This document shows positions 22,421 to 34,806 of a stretch of DNA of 64,000 nucleotides, piece by piece (within the stretch, counting starts at the first letter, position 1; each line of letters begins with the position of its first letter). Source of the DNA: Pholiota molesta (Eukaryota > Basidiomycota > Agaricomycetes > Agaricales > Strophariaceae); NCBI GenBank assembly GCA_014925825.1, contig JACGCK010000191.1:21660-85659 (forward strand), read 5' to 3'. The notes under the pieces are model-generated. The model worked only from the letters and a program-made list of their open reading frames with translations, searched no databases and was not told where the DNA came from. Made by a program: the position numbers and the translations under genes.

Positions 22421-23379
22421 TGGGACGACGTGGAAGTGGGCAGACGGAGACGTTGTTCCCTTCGATTTAGTCGCCAGGCGTCGATTGTGGATCAAGAGGT
22501 ACCGCCTCCGTTGCCTTCTGCAGACGACGGGAAGTTCTTGGCTCGTTAGGAGGTCAAGGGGTGGGAGGTGTGCACAATTTCTGAATTTATTTTATTCTGA
22601 GAACTGGAAAATACGTGTATAGTTGCGTTACAAACATTGTTTTGGACTTCGGCTTGGACATGTTGGTCGTCAGGATTCCCTCTGGATTTTCAATGTTTTA
22701 CCACGGACATCCTCGTATATGTTGTATTTATTGATTAGAAATCTTACCAGGGACTGCGGCCTACTTTGTGAATGCATTTCGAAGCAATAACACGACATTA
22801 ATTAATAAATGGCAAGCAAGTCAACCTGTAAATGAAGTATTTACTGTACGCGGCGAATGGTGTGGTCGCCGAAGCGGAAGGGTGTCCTGATAATAATTCA
22901 TGTCGAATGAGAAGCATAATCATCGTGTGATTGTTTTCTACATTTCTACCTTCTTCCATTCAAATATGATGACAGGCAGATACCGACACTCGAGCGTTGA
23001 TTGTCATCTGATCATCAAGAAACATTGACTTCTGCTGATTCGTTCGTATAAGTAGATTGATGTCCCAGTCAACGTATGGCGTTGATAATGTTTGGCACAA
23101 GCCTGGATTCGACAAAAACATCAGCAACTTAGTACTTAACCCCTATGTGTTATCTGTAACTAGACTAAAATTCAGAACAGCCAGCCTGTCCACATCACTG
23201 GATTGTTCAAAAGATCATTTATTAGATGAGGCATGGCGGTGGGGAAATTATTTTGCTTTTCTACCGTCTCCAATCTCTCTGCGCTACCCAACAATTCTAA
23301 TATCTCTTTGCCATGTTATCGGTATTTATTTGATTTTAGATCGCTTTGATGTTGGCCCTGACCTCGTTTGGTCACACAG
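22421..23379. other. Intergenic, upstream of the F-box gene
   Basis: AT-rich, with no recognised gene. The F-box gene downstream seems to lack an in-frame ATG at its first visible exon, so a short 5' exon may lie here. Confidence 0.35.
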
Positions 23380-23389
23380 AATGATTGTG

Positions 23390-24996
23390 ACACCAACGGC
23401 AAGAGGGCCGTGCCACCTGCTCTCAAACTGTACGACTACCAGCTGTGGCGAGTCTTCATAACCATCGCCGACTCAGAGGGAGGGATACACAGACTCTACC
23501 CATATCACAGCAGCGCTCTTCATACAGTACGACGAGGCTCCCAAGTTTGTCGGTATTGGCGCCATGTCATCCTGGGCTCGCCCTCACTATGGGCGTCCGT
23601 GGTGAATCTCACGCATTTGCAGCAGAAGACGGAGCACTGGAGGGACATGGTGCTGCGGCGGGCAGGGGGGGCGCTGTTGACCATCACCGGAGCCGTTGAT
23701 GTGGCCCAATCCCTGCTCTTCATCTTGGATACGCACTGGACGAGAATACGGAAGCTCGACGTCGTCGTCTATGACTTTCGCTCCCTCGAATACGAGAGAT
23801 GGAAGGCATTCCAGCAACCAGCACCCAATCTCGAATCGTTCCGCTTTGGATGCGCCCGCGGTACGCCCATTTTCCTCCAAGAGGACCAAGACGCCTCAAG
23901 CAATATCTCGTTCGCAGATTATGCCCCGTTGCTACGCGAATTCTCTGCTACCCGGATCACCTTCCTGACTTCCCCGCCATGGTTTTCGCATGTCCGTGTA
24001 CTCCACATATCGTCTTGCTTTACCATGCCCCACTTCCTCGACTCTCTCGTGGATGCCCAGCTTCTGGAGTGGCTCGATATCCAGAACGGTTTCACCCCCG
24101 TTGCGGGCGCCGATCGCTTTCGTGAATTACCGACGGTCGTTCTTCCCCGATTATTGAGAATCCAAATTCGTAGCAAGATCTCTACCTGCTTAGATTTCCT
24201 CGAACAAATTCAGCCGTCTTATGGATGCAGCCTCGCGTTACAAACCGACGATCCTACGGATGCTCCTACTGTCTGGGGCCCAACACTCTTGGATTCGCTA
24301 CGCCGCGTCATATCTCGCTACGCCAAGGCCTACTTCGCCACACACAGTATCCGCGAGCTCTGTTTAGATGTCGAAAAAGGTCGTTTCCGATTCTCTGGCT
24401 ATGCGGACAATATTCCCGTCTTCAACTCTCCCGAATGCCATTACTTCAATATCTGGATCAATAGTAAGACGGGTTTTACGCCCAGGATTATATCCGTATT
24501 CCTTGGCTGCCTTGCATTGTGTACGTTCACCACGGTCACCAGCCTCGTCTTCAAGATGGTCGATATTCTCGACTTCGAGGTATTTGATCCCGATTTCCTA
24601 GCCTTCATCTCATCCATCCCATACGTCGAGGTGTTGCAGTCCGGCGTCAAGACCATCGCGTTGTTGAACGGCCTCGTCGATGAGGAAATACCCCACTCGT
24701 CGTCAGCCTCCATCCCAGCGTCGTCGTCCAGGATCGCCCTTCCCTGCTTGAAGTCAGTGAAAATCCAAGAGCTCGACCTGATACCCGACAACTTCGAGGG
24801 AATCGTCACGGACTTCTTTAAGTGGAGGAAGGGCACGGGCGTCTGGATCGAGTCGCTCGAGCTCATGGTTTATGGGTATGTGGCACCGCGCGCGCGCGGC
24901 GCCGGATCTGACGTTCCTGGAGGACCTGGTTCCGGGGTTGGAGGTCGTTTGGAGGTCGTCGGGCCCTATGATGCGGTATATCTGCGGGGACGGTGA
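23390..24996 (+). CDS. F-box / leucine-rich-type protein
   Basis: One long open frame. LYDYQLWRVFITIA and, a little later, GSQVCRYWRHVILGSPSLWA give the split F-box seen in many mushroom proteins. The remaining 450 residues are a degenerate leucine-rich pattern (WTRIRKLDVVVYDF, FSHVRVLHISSCF, LLEWLDIQNGF). F-box proteins recruit substrates to SCF ubiquitin ligases; the substrate is unknown. No ATG precedes the box in frame. A TCACACAG acceptor at about 23380 suggests an unseen 5' exon. At the 3' end a CG-repeat (GCGCGCGCGCGGCGCC) shifts the frame relative to the pseudogene at 27009-27973, replacing the expected ending FLEALVLGMEVVWRSSG. Confidence 0.8.
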
Positions 24997-25566
24997 GCTA
25001 CACGAGCTTGTATATTCTGCTTCGAATTCGATATAGTCGATTCTGTGCTTGAGATATAGTTTGTAATGACGACAATGAGTTTTTTTATTGCAACAAATGT
25101 CGTTGTGATACCAAATTTACGTCGACTCGGAGATCGAACATATTTAAGTAGTCTGTTTGAAAGTATGATACAGTTATCCACCGGTGCGGAGATGCAGGTG
25201 GAGAAATATACAGGTCTGGCATCCGTGGGGATCCAAACATCACCACCAATCGGTCGGAAAACCGACGCTCATCAATTACCACGTACACGACTCGGAGGTA
25301 GCCGTATATATAAGCAAGCTTCTTCAAGGCCGCAATCAACCCGCAACTCCAATTTCCCTCAAATTCCACGCAACGGATGACACAATAATTCGTTATCGAT
25401 ATCAGATAGCTAACTCGCAAATTTAACGTTGAATCCACTATTCATTCTTACTGCGCTTTGCAACGCTGCACTGCAAGTCGACAGCACTATTTGCTGTCCT
25501 TAGGGGTGGACCGGAATTTATTCACAACCGTCATCAACTCTAGTATACTGCCCGACGCCAATCACC
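24997..25566. promoter_or_regulatory. Upstream region of MYND copy B
   Basis: 25180-25440 is similar in inverse orientation to 12890-13170, upstream of copy A, so this promoter region was duplicated with the gene. No conserved reading frame was found between the two. Confidence 0.55.
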
Positions 25567-26593
25567 ATGCCTCCACTGCCCAATCCCCGTGAGACCATCG
25601 TCAGAAACGTCTTCCTCTTCCCCGCCGACGGGACAGAGCCGCGTATCGTTCCCAAGACGTTCAGCGAAGCCGCGTCCAAAGCAAATCCCGTCGGCTTCTT
25701 CAGCACCTCCGTCGATCTGGGGAGCCACTACGGGAAGCAGATGGCCAGCACGCTGTGCAAATTCATCACGAACAACTTCCCTCTCGCGCTCGAGTGCGCG
25801 AAGGGGGACTACATCATCTATTCCAATGTTAGCCCCGAGCTCCCCCTTAACCTGTTCGCGGCACGGGCGACCGGGATCGACCCGGTGGCGTATGAGGCGA
25901 GGGTGTTCTGGCGGGGCGATATCGTGATGGTGAAGGCGGAGGTCTGGCCTGGCCCGCTCGTCGTCAGCGAAGGACTGCACAAGATTTACCACGACGTCCA
26001 CCCCTCGGTGCAGGAGCTGGTTGAAGTAGCGTTGAGGGGGATGTACGAGGCGGACGAGCTGAGAGAGAATATTCGGGAGTATGTAAAGATTGACCAGAGC
26101 TCGGTGCATGAGGGTACGTACGTTGTGTTTCCTGTTGTTTTGCTGAATGGTATCTGAAGGAGGGCGGGTTTGGGCAGATCGCGTGTTTAGAGAACAGATG
26201 CAGATACATCGCCCTAATATTCCAGTATCTACGGTCGGACCCATCGATCTCAAACAACGCTGTGCGTTCCAACTGCCACGGAAGATATGTCGTGCATTAA
26301 AATTATATACTTTCTTTTAAGCGAACCTCATTCATATGTGGAGGAAGATCTCACGATATTGTAAGTATAGGTATTTCTCCGGTTCGAAATTGAATAATAC
26401 ATCATCTTCTTTAGATGAAGATGCAGATATAGAGATGCTGTCGAGGAAAGTGTGCGCTCTCTGCCGCACTGCAGACGCGCCGAAGTTGAAGGTCTGCTCG
26501 GGGTGTCGCCAGATAGCGTACTGCTCGAAGGAATGTCAAAAGGATGACTGGCAGTATCACAAGCGTGAGTGCAAGGTAAAGAAGGCGACCTGA
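25567..26593 (+). pseudogene. MYND-finger gene copy B (one in-frame stop)
   Basis: Exon 1 (25567-26113) opens MPPLPNPRETIVRNVFLFPA and ends in SSVHE. A GTACGT-CAG intron leads to exon 2 (from 26178), and a GTAAGT-TAG intron to the last exon (from about 26415) with a full MYND finger: CALC, CSGC, CSKEC, H, C. MYND fingers usually bind proline-rich partners in transcription or chromatin factors. Exon 2 carries a TAA at 26318-26320 in the only frame that joins the finger correctly. So this copy is either broken or ends early and lacks the finger. The N-terminal domain is shared with copy A and otherwise unrecognised. Confidence 0.75.
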
Positions 26594-26960
26594 GGGAGGC
26601 CGAGGAAAGAATTCCGAATGATGATTGGTATTTTGTACTCTGGGCTTTATACAAATGTACGAGTAGCAACGGACGATGCTCCAATGTAGTCTAACTGAAG
26701 GTCGACGAGACGCGAGTGAGGCGGAGAAGCACGAGGATGAGTTCAGAGACCAAGGCAGAAATACCGCTAGAGGCGGAGGCTGAGCTGGTGGTCTGCCATA
26801 CGACAGCGGCATGGTACCGTCGGCGGCCTGCGCGAGGACGACAGTGCGGATGACGCAGAGGTAATGAAGATCGTGCCGCATGAGCTGGAGGGAGCTAGAG
26901 CGTGTAGATGGAGAGGAGCTGGAAGAGGAGGCACAGCGGGCACAGCGGGGCGCGCGCCTT
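26594..26960. repeat. Block shared with 46245-46700
   Basis: Downstream of the MYND stop, about 360 bp match 46260-46690, starting GCGACCTGA and including CCGAATGATGATT, TGTACGAGTAGCAA, AGACCGCTAG-type words and ATGCCGCATGAGCTGGA. The first 90 bp also match the flank of copy A (2900-2983). The role is unknown. Confidence 0.7.
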
Positions 26961-27008
26961 GGACGCCGCCCATGGTTCACTGCAGACTGCCCAAAGGGGA
27001 GCACGGCT

Positions 27009-27973
27009 CTTCCGCGCCCAAAACCAACTCCTCGACTCTCTAGTTGACGCAGAGTTTCTTGAATGGCTCGATATCCAGAACGATTTCACCCCCGTTACAC
27101 GACTCGATCGCTTTCGCGAATTACCGACGGTCATCCTTCCCCGATTATCTAGGGTCCAAATTCGCAGCAAGGTCGCCACTTGCTTAGAGTTCCTCGAACA
27201 AATCCAGCCCGATTATGGACGCAGCCTCGCGTTACAGACCGACGATCCTGCGGACGCGCCTACTGTCTGGGGTCCCTCTTGGATTCACTACGCCGCGTCA
27301 TGTCTCGGTACGCTAAGGCCTACTTCGCCACACACAGTATCCGCGAGCTCTCGTTAGATGTCGACAACATCCCGGTCTTCAACTCGCCGGAATGCCACTA
27401 CTTTAACATCTGGATCAACAGCAGGACGGGTTTCACCCCCTCCGTTGTTTCACTGTTCCTCGGTTGCCTTGCATCGTGTTCGTTCCCCGCAGTGACCAGC
27501 CTCATCTTCAAAATGGGCGATATTCTCGACTTCGCGGTGTCCGATCCCGACTTCCTGGCCTTCGTCTCTTCTGTCCCATACAACCAGGTGCTGCAGTCCG
27601 GGATCAAGACCATCGCGCTATTGAACCGCCTCGTAGATGAGGAACTACCTCATTCGCCGCACCCTCTATCCCAGCGTCGCTGTCCACGATCGCTCTTCCC
27701 GTCTTAAAATCGGTGAGGACCCAAGAGCTCGACCAGATACCCGACAACTTCGAGAACATCATCACCGACTTCTTCAGGTGGAGGAAGACCGCGGGCGTGC
27801 GGATCGCGTCGCTCGAACTCATCAACTACGGCTACGTGGCATCGCGCGCGCCGGATCTGGCCTTCCTGGAGGCCCTCGTGTTAGGGATGGAAGTGGTTTG
27901 GCGGTCGTCGGGCCCGATGATGCGATATATCTGCGGGGACGGTGGGGCGCGCGCGCTTGTGTTTTCTGCTTAG
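27009..27973 (+). pseudogene. 5'-truncated F-box/LRR pseudogene
   Basis: Very similar to 24035-24960 of the F-box gene upstream, starting at LLDSLVDAEFLEWLDIQND. The frame shifts twice relative to that gene: near 27270, just after PTVWGPS, and near 27650, after DEELPHS. A 30-bp segment (KGRFRFSGY in the parent) is absent near 27365. The F-box itself is missing. It keeps the C-terminal end that the parent has lost at its CG-repeat. Confidence 0.85.
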
Positions 27974-28578
27974 AATTCGTTATAGGTGCTTGAGAATTTT
28001 TTTATAACATCAACGATGTCTGATTGCAATCAATGTCGTTTTTTATTCCAAAATATATATCACCGCCTGTCGTTCGAAAACCTTAACGAGAATACTTATA
28101 TGCTACCACTCCGCTGGCAGCAGTTGACTCGCACATCGCTCGCGGGTGCGACGGTAAGCGCCGGGATATGAGGCACAGCAACATCGCTGAACTTCCCCGT
28201 GCTCATTTCAGCGAAGCTTAAGCCTAAGGTGTCATATTCTTAGCCAACGCGATCGCAATCTATATGCACGAACCCAATCGTGCTCTTCGACCTTGTGGGT
28301 CTAAATATGTGACGCGTTTTGAGTTATATCTGAATGAGACGTGGATGAAAGCACTTAGTAGAGACTACTTAGAACAAGGCTGCCTTTAGCACACAAAAGA
28401 TGAAAAGACGATCTGAGCCATGGTACAGATGCTGCGGAAATACAATGTAAGTAAGTACCTTACCGACGTACATATAATTCCAAGGAGACGGTGTTGCACA
28501 TTTCTCTTGGCCAGTTCATAACGCGACATAAATGGTGTCAAGTTTAGTCCAAGTCGAGGTTAGTCCTGCGCACGTACC
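27974..28578. other. Intergenic, no gene recognised
   Basis: AT-rich flank between the F-box pseudogene and the 3' end of the hydrolase gene. Confidence 0.4.
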
Positions 28579-30035
28579 TCATTCGTGCAAGTCAGATCTA
28601 GAAGGAAGAGTGCTGTTGACATGAGCCTCCTCCGGAAAGACCTTGTCCAAAAACGCATGCAGCGCCTCGACATATCCTCGCTCTCCACGTGTATCAACTG
28701 TGGGTGGATATTCAATCTCTTGAAGGAATATATGGAAATGGAAGGCAACAAACCATGGCCGCCATACTCGAACGTAAAAAACTCATCCCTTGTCACCTGC
28801 TCTCGGATGTCCGCCTCAGCACGCTTTCCGTCCTCGGCTTGTCGATTCAGTGTCTTCTTCGTTAGACGCCGAATAGAGCCCCATCGTCCCCCTCCCCCAT
28901 GCCGCCTCTGCGCCGCACCCCAAAGGCGGCGCATATCCCCCGCGGGGACGACCGTATCCCTCAGGCCGCTGAGCATCAGCACGGGCACCCCCGAGGGCAG
29001 CGTCCCGATCCTCCCGCGCGAGTCCCAGCGCTGCGTGCATAAGTAGCGGATCCACTTCAGGCACCAGGGCATGCGCCCGCGGAGCAGGTCGGGGATGGAG
29101 GTGAAGGTGTTTTCGACGACCAGGGCACGGATTTTGGGGGCGTTGTGGCTGGTGAGGGCGATGGCGACGGCGCCCCCCATGGACTGGCCGAATGCGATCT
29201 GGGATCGGGTGGGGTTCAGTTGAAGTGTGTGTATGGGATGGAGGGGGTTACCACGGGTTTGGTTGATAGGATCGGGTGGGCGAGGATGTAGTCCAGCGCT
29301 GCTTGCGCGTCTAGTCGAAGGCCTGATGATGGAATGATTAGGAATGAATATACAACGGTGAATTAGGTACCTTTCTCCGACGGCCGCCCCTTGTTGCCGG
29401 GGTATCTAGTACCATCTCGCCTTAGTATCGGATCGGATCCCAGACGTAGTAGGTGCGATCGGTTACTGACCCTCTATATTCAACTGCGAGTACATTGAAA
29501 TGGGCCGAAAAGACATCGTAGGCGTATGGGAGGAGGTTCGACTTGAACATCGCGTTCCCGTGGAACATGATGAATGTGCCCCGTGAGCGCTACATCCCCA
29601 GATCCAAGACGGATAGTGAGTGGACTTGGTTATCAGGGGGTACGATGGAGACACGAGGAGGGACCGAAACGGACCTTGACTTCCGCGTCCTCGGCGTGCT
29701 TGATGAGGTAGCAGTGGAGCGCGACGCTGTCCTTCGTTGTCAGTGTGATGTTAGCCCAATGCGGGCCGAACATGGTGTCTGGTTCATAGTAGTCTTCGTA
29801 GTAGGGCGCGAAGTCGAAATAAAACGCGGAAAAAATGTAGGAGGTGGTGAGGTGTGGCTGAATTCCGACACGAACGAACGGAAATACCTTCTCCTATGTA
29901 GAAGTAGGCGGGCGGATAAACGAGCATACGTTGCCAATTCCATACGTACTATGTCAAAATCCAAGGTCAATCGTTTGTTGCATGTGGACGTGGGGGAACT
30001 GTGGGTACGCACTTGGCACAATGTGTATTTCCTGT
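28579..30035 (-). CDS. BEM46/ABHD13-type alpha/beta hydrolase (5' end uncertain)
   Basis: Several exons on the minus strand. In order they give QRMLVYPPAYFY, NITLTTKDSVALHCYLI, GTFIMFHGNAMFKSNLLPYA, VLAVEYRG|YPGNKGRPSEKG, LDAQAALDYILAHP, IAFGQSMGGAVAIALTS, VENTFTSIPDLL, MLSGLRDTVVP and, across the last intron, FEYGGHVDTRGERGYVEAL, ending at 28579. The catalytic set is visible: HGN oxyanion motif, nucleophile Ser in GQSMGG, Asp in GLRDTVV and His in YGGH. Family members are membrane-anchored fungal hydrolases linked to polarised growth, with an unknown substrate. The N-terminal anchor and start codon could not be fixed; exons may extend to about 30240. Confidence 0.85.
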
Positions 30036-30240
30036 CCATGGTGATACTTGATCGATTGGGATGGATGCGAGGAAGTCGTTGTATGGATGTAGTCCTGACG
30101 AACTGTCAACGTGGTTGACTTCTTTGAATGAAGGTTCGTACGTAAAAGCCACGCGGATCACCCGTGACCTAGTCGGTGTAGAGTTTGTGAAGAGGTCCAG
30201 ATTGTGAGGAGGAGAGCCTGGATAGCTTGCGCGGCACCAT

Positions 30241-30569
30241 GGTAAACACCTGAGTGGTGAGAGCGCCTATGAGAGAGGAGCGGTTTAGAATGGAGGTGGA
30301 CTCACAAGCACGAAGGCGTCGGCGCGCCTGTGTGCCACGCTTGCTATGGGTGTTTGAGGGATAGAACGGCTGGACCAATTACATCCGCGATGTCAGAGGA
30401 AGCTAGCGTATGTAGTGTCTGTGCATAGGGAGACCAGAAGGGGGCAATGAAGACTAGTTGAGGGGACGAGCGTTGAAGAGAGCTGGACGGCGCGCCGCGG
30501 CATCAACAACTGATTTAAAGCCCGCCGAACTACGTGATTGGCTAGCCGGCCAGCGGGTCCGAATGTAGT
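30241..30569. promoter_or_regulatory. Upstream region of the hydrolase gene
   Basis: This separates the probable first hydrolase exon from repeat copy 2. An ATTGG (inverted CCAAT) lies at about 30537. Nothing else is recognised. Confidence 0.35.
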
Positions 30570-31449
30570 CCGAATCGTCCATCCATTGATCCAACGTCCA
30601 TCCGCTCAAACTTGCCTTGGTTGCCTCGTATTCGACCCCCCCGAATCATTTTGCGGATCCAGCACATATTCAAATTCGCGGCATGCGTGCAAGCCATGGG
30701 TACCTGGGTCCTTCACGTTCGTCTGTGATCCTGTTCGTTCGGATAGCCAAGAAGTTGGTAGATGCTGGGGCGATGAGAAACCACGACTGCCCGGGAAGGG
30801 AGATAACCAGCTGGGATGGAAGGGAACTGGTACCACTTGCCTACGGAACCAAAGTGGAATGTGGACATTTGTCCAACGTCTAGCACCTGGCTGTTCGTCG
30901 CCAATTCGCCCTTGCTGTCGTTTGATGCACGCAGCCAACGGCTCTCGCCCTCTCTTTGTTTGCCCTCTAACTGTAAGTATTGGGTTTCAGAACTTGCTGT
31001 ACCACCCCATAACTCTACTTTGCGCTAACGTTTATGGCTACAGCCCGTCGCAGTCGCCGCTCACCGTCAATCGTATCGCCACGTTCATCGCTAACTCTCT
31101 GCAACGTCGCGCATATGCGCACTTTCTCAACATCCCAGTAGTGACACGTAGGCAGAAGATAATCACGCCAACTTTGCCTATGGTCAACTGTAACGGCCGT
31201 ATAGAAGGCAACGAAGCAAGCGGGTCACTATGCCAAGAGCTAGACGCGAGAGGATGGGACTGGTGAAGAGTAAAGTGATGGAGGCCTAGGATTCAGGAAG
31301 ATGGGACGAGCGATTTTAGGTGCGTTACTACGTTCATCTCAATGTCTAGAGCACCATACAGGCCCCTGTCCTGCCCTGCCGCCAGACCGCCTCCGCGTGC
31401 AAAGCACACTGCAATCTTTACAGTGTCTGCGGCGCGGAGGCGTGAGGCG
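30570..31449 (+). repeat. Dispersed GC-rich repeat, copy 2 (truncated)
   Basis: Collinear with the inner part of copy 1 (minus strand, about 1360 down to 450) and copy 3 (48840-49440). Shared words are CATCCGCTCAAACTTGCC, GTTCGTCTGTGATCC, AACGTTTATGGCTACAGC and GTCTGCGGCGCGGAGGCG. It lacks the 5' module seen in the other copies. Confidence 0.75.
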
Positions 31450-31745
31450 GCGGGTACCGTAACAGTATAACGAGGGATTTGATACTCATCCAGAGTACAG
31501 ATAATTTGCGAAGTCTAAGAACCGGACGTGAAATTACCAAGGTGCTGAATGACCATGTCCCGTTAATAACAGTCGTCCGAACTCGAGAGGGCAAATCTTA
31601 TCTTGAAGCTTTCATCGGGTACGGAACTTTAAGCTGGAGCGCATGAGCGCCCATGCTCTGAGTTGCACTGATTAGAATTTGATGAATTTCCCTTGCGCTA
31701 GGCCGGCGAAATTGTAGGCGGTCGCATTGATGCAATGATACAATT
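31450..31745 (-). repeat. Dispersed repeat, uninterrupted copy of the 13.5-kb repeat
   Basis: The reverse complement matches 13485-13705 joined directly to 14350-14475. It abuts repeat copy 2. Confidence 0.6.
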
Positions 31746-32057
31746 CATCCTCGGGAGGCTTCACGCACCGGCCACCTGCGCTCAGTACTTTTGACCCTGT
31801 TGAAGTACTTGCCGTTACCTCAATCTGTGCTGTTCAGGAGCTCGGAATCTGCTCATATCCACAATTCTCAATCGATCACTATGGCGAAGTCTTTATCTAC
31901 ACAATGTATTGTGCTTGTCACAGGTGAGTACGTTTTGTCCTCCATGTTGCTTTCGGTCCTGTCGACATCCTCATACATTGGCGCTACAGTCCCAATCCGC
32001 ATTGATATGCGGCACCTTAGACTCTGCTCCTATCATCCATACAACATATGTATATAC
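31746..32057. other. Gap between repeats and the NACHT gene 3' end
   Basis: A short plus-strand stretch at 31880-31921 reads MAKSLSTQCIVLVTG before a GTGAGT donor, reminiscent of a short-chain dehydrogenase start. No following exon fits, so it is at most a relic. Confidence 0.3.
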
Positions 32058-33543
32058 TCAATTGACTACCATGTCTAAGTCTTCTTTTGCTCGATCCGAA
32101 TACTCATGCATGGCGCGTATGACCTTCCGCAAATTTCTTGTCTCCTTGGGGATGTAGACTAGATCCTTCCCATATTCGCGAATAAAGTCCACCAATTCGG
32201 TTGATCTCGACGATCGTTCGAGGATCTTGGGCAGGTACAACAGTCCCAGGGAACAAACGGCTTGCGTCGAGATACGATGCTCAGCTGCAAGACAGTAAAG
32301 GGATAACAGTTGATCGTCCTCGCTGCTAGGACTGGATAACACAACCCCGTGGCGATGCTTCTTCTCTCGCCGCTTTCGTGCAAAACCGAGGCTGGTAATC
32401 CGCATTGTCCGAGCTACTATACGACGGGGCAGCAAAAAGCGAGGATGACCAGAAGCTCTGCCATGATGTGAATGCGATGTTGGAGCCTGATGTTTATTAC
32501 GGTTTTGTTGATATTGGATGGGATGCGGAGGATAGTCGCAGAGAAATTCCAGAATCCTCAATGCGGTTTGAGCGTGTTGATCACCGTTGAGACACACCTC
32601 CGGTGACTTGTCAGGCCCAATAAAGAGATGAGGATAGTGGTTGGTCAACAGACGCTTTCCCAACATTTCTGAGCTGAGGAACAAATTATGTTCATCAAAC
32701 TCGATAGATTCTTCCGTGAGCCGAAGCAATACGCATAGGTCGGTGGTGCACATACTTTCCTTTGCTTCGTCTACTTTCACCGTCACAATGACAGCCAGTG
32801 ATGTGAGTCCCACATCTCGGTAATATTTGGGAAGTTCTGATTTGATCACAGATTCAAAGGAGGAGATGGGATGTGTAGATTGTCGAATATTCAGAGCGAG
32901 AATGTTTGTTTTGCTATCACGGAGAAGACAATTAAATTTAAGGATAAAACAATGAGTTCCAACGAAATCCCATCTTACCATTAAAGTATGCAGAAAACCT
33001 GAGACAAAATACATCCGCATGTATCTGTTTCCAGCTGCCCAAGATTGCCAATATTGTTCCAATGAGAATTTATTCAGTGCACTTTCGACTGTCTTGGTCA
33101 GCGGTATCCGATCCAGGACTTCTCGTAATAATTCCCCAGCCAAAACGGTGGTTGGACGCGGAATGAAGATGGATCCATCAGTTTCTCGAGCCATTTGGAA
33201 ACAAGATTTTCCTGAGCAATCAATGTGTCGATATAAAATGGCCCGAGCGGGAAACGTCTGCAACAAAATCACCGAAAGAGGCATGGTAAAAATAGATGAG
33301 CTCGCCAGAGGAACCGTCGATATCAAATGGCCCAAGCGTGTAACGTCTGCAAGAGAATCTCCGAAAGAGGCGTGGTATAAATAAATATGATTTCTTGCGC
33401 GATAATTATCCACCAAATCAATCTTTTCTGGGAGGTGGCAGATTGAAGTCAGCGGCAAAAGGGCGATCTCCACGTCCCCTGGTTCTAGATCCAGGAGGAA
33501 TTCGATATAATTTGCCTGGCTCATGTAACCAAGCCCGGTGACT
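32058..33543 (-). pseudogene. NACHT NTPase gene, C-terminal part (downstream of the Tnp2-type insertion)
   Basis: An open frame of 488+ codons on the minus strand begins TGLGYMSQANYIEFLLDL, just beyond the target duplication. It includes GDVEIALLPLTSICH and NHIYLYHASFGDSLAD, the pattern that follows the NACHT helices in mushroom STAND proteins, and ends at 32058. Together with 44594-45755 it makes one gene: the frame is continuous if the element at 33544-44593 and one GGTGACT copy are ignored. The C-terminal 200 residues (His/Arg-rich middle, helical end) have no recognised repeat domain such as WD40 or ankyrin. Confidence 0.85.
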
Positions 33544-33793
33544 CTCAGTAAAAACGCAAAATCAGGTCATGTCACAGAAGTATCTTGTTGGTGTCCAGTC
33601 CCCGTCACAAAATGAGCGGAATGTCCGACTAGTATCAGGTTCATCTAAATAGCTACGAATTCCAATCAAGTCCATCAAATGACTTGATCTTGGCATGATC
33701 ATGTCGTGGATAAGTCAAGTGCATGTCGAGGAGACATTACGGGTGGATATCCAGCAGTAGTTAGTTGTTTTTCGAGTTGGATTCAGTTTGGAT

Positions 33794-34710
33794 TAGTGAT
33801 TGACACGGGTTTTCAAACCCGTGCGGGTTTCGGCCACGGGTTTGCCGGGTACGGGTTGGGGTCTGGCTTCCTCACCCAGCCTCAACCCGTACCCCCATCC
33901 GTGGGTTGCGCGGGTGCGCGGCCGCCCAATGCCGTGCGATTCAGGCGGAGTTTGAAATCGAAATCAACGAAGTTGGTTCGTTGATTTCGATTTCTAACCA
34001 CCTTTCTTCATGGCCGCGTGCCCCTCCCCTTCAATAAGGGATGTGGGCCGGCTAGATGGCGGACGACACGTCAACCACGACAACCGCGGACAATGGCGAA
34101 TGACACGAGACGAAGGAGTGGGCTTGGAGAGCAAAGGGAAGACCCGGGAACGGGAGATCCAACAGGTGCGCCCCAGGTTGCTCCTATCCGTCCCATCTGA
34201 ACCCCCCTTGCAGGATACGACTGACGACGGCGTCGACATGTGCCATTCCCACCGCCCATCTACCATGGCCGCCAACAGCAACCGCCCCGCCCCGCCCATT
34301 CCCAACCCATCCCCTGACGCCAGCATGACAACCAACCGGCGGACGCACAACGACAGCGGACAGCGCAACGACGGCGGACAGCATGGCGGATGCCATCAAA
34401 GACTCGACAACGACGACGGCAGTGGTGGACAACGCAGACAGTGACGGCGGATGGTACCACAGGCCAGGAGGGCGGCTGCTCAGCCGTCTGCATGTACAAC
34501 GAGTGCTGCAATTGCAGCCTCTGCGGCATGCAGACGCTTGAAGGAGCTACCCATGCCACCGACCCCTGCGGGTTTCGAGACCCCCGAAACCCGTCACACC
34601 CGCTACCCAAACCCGCCGAACCCCCTACCCGTGCTCGCGGGTACGGTTTTTCGCGGGTAGGGGTACGGGTCGGCCTCTTGGGACCCATGGGTTACCCGTG
34701 TCATTCACTA
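33794..34710 (+). mobile_element. Non-autonomous hAT-like element, 917 bp
   Basis: The ends TAGTGATTGACACGGGT and ACCCGTGTCATTCACTA are inverted repeats with one mismatch. They are flanked by a perfect 8-bp direct repeat GTTTGGAT (33786-33793, 34711-34718). An 8-bp duplication and TA-G-G ends are typical of hAT elements. Subterminal GGGTACGGGT words abound. Internally it carries the splice-like module (GGGAAGACCCGGGAACGGGAG ... TTGCAGGATACGACTG) and the end module CTCTGCGGCATGCAGACGC shared with other repeats in the window. No transposase is present. Confidence 0.88.
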
Positions 34711-34806
34711 GTTTGGATTCAGCGCTCAACGTGATCAGAAATCAGAACTTGAACAGACAAGTGTAATCTACAGTATCACAATGGTCTACTAGAGCAATAC
34801 TAGAGT

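Noticed and set aside
23057..23461. 134-codon ORF ahead of the F-box gene
   Set aside because: Wrong frame for the F-box exon, no domain; only a possible 5' exon region.
31880..31921. MAKSLSTQCIVLVTG as the start of a short-chain dehydrogenase
   Set aside because: No downstream exon continues with a Rossmann glycine motif; the NACHT gene follows on the other strand.
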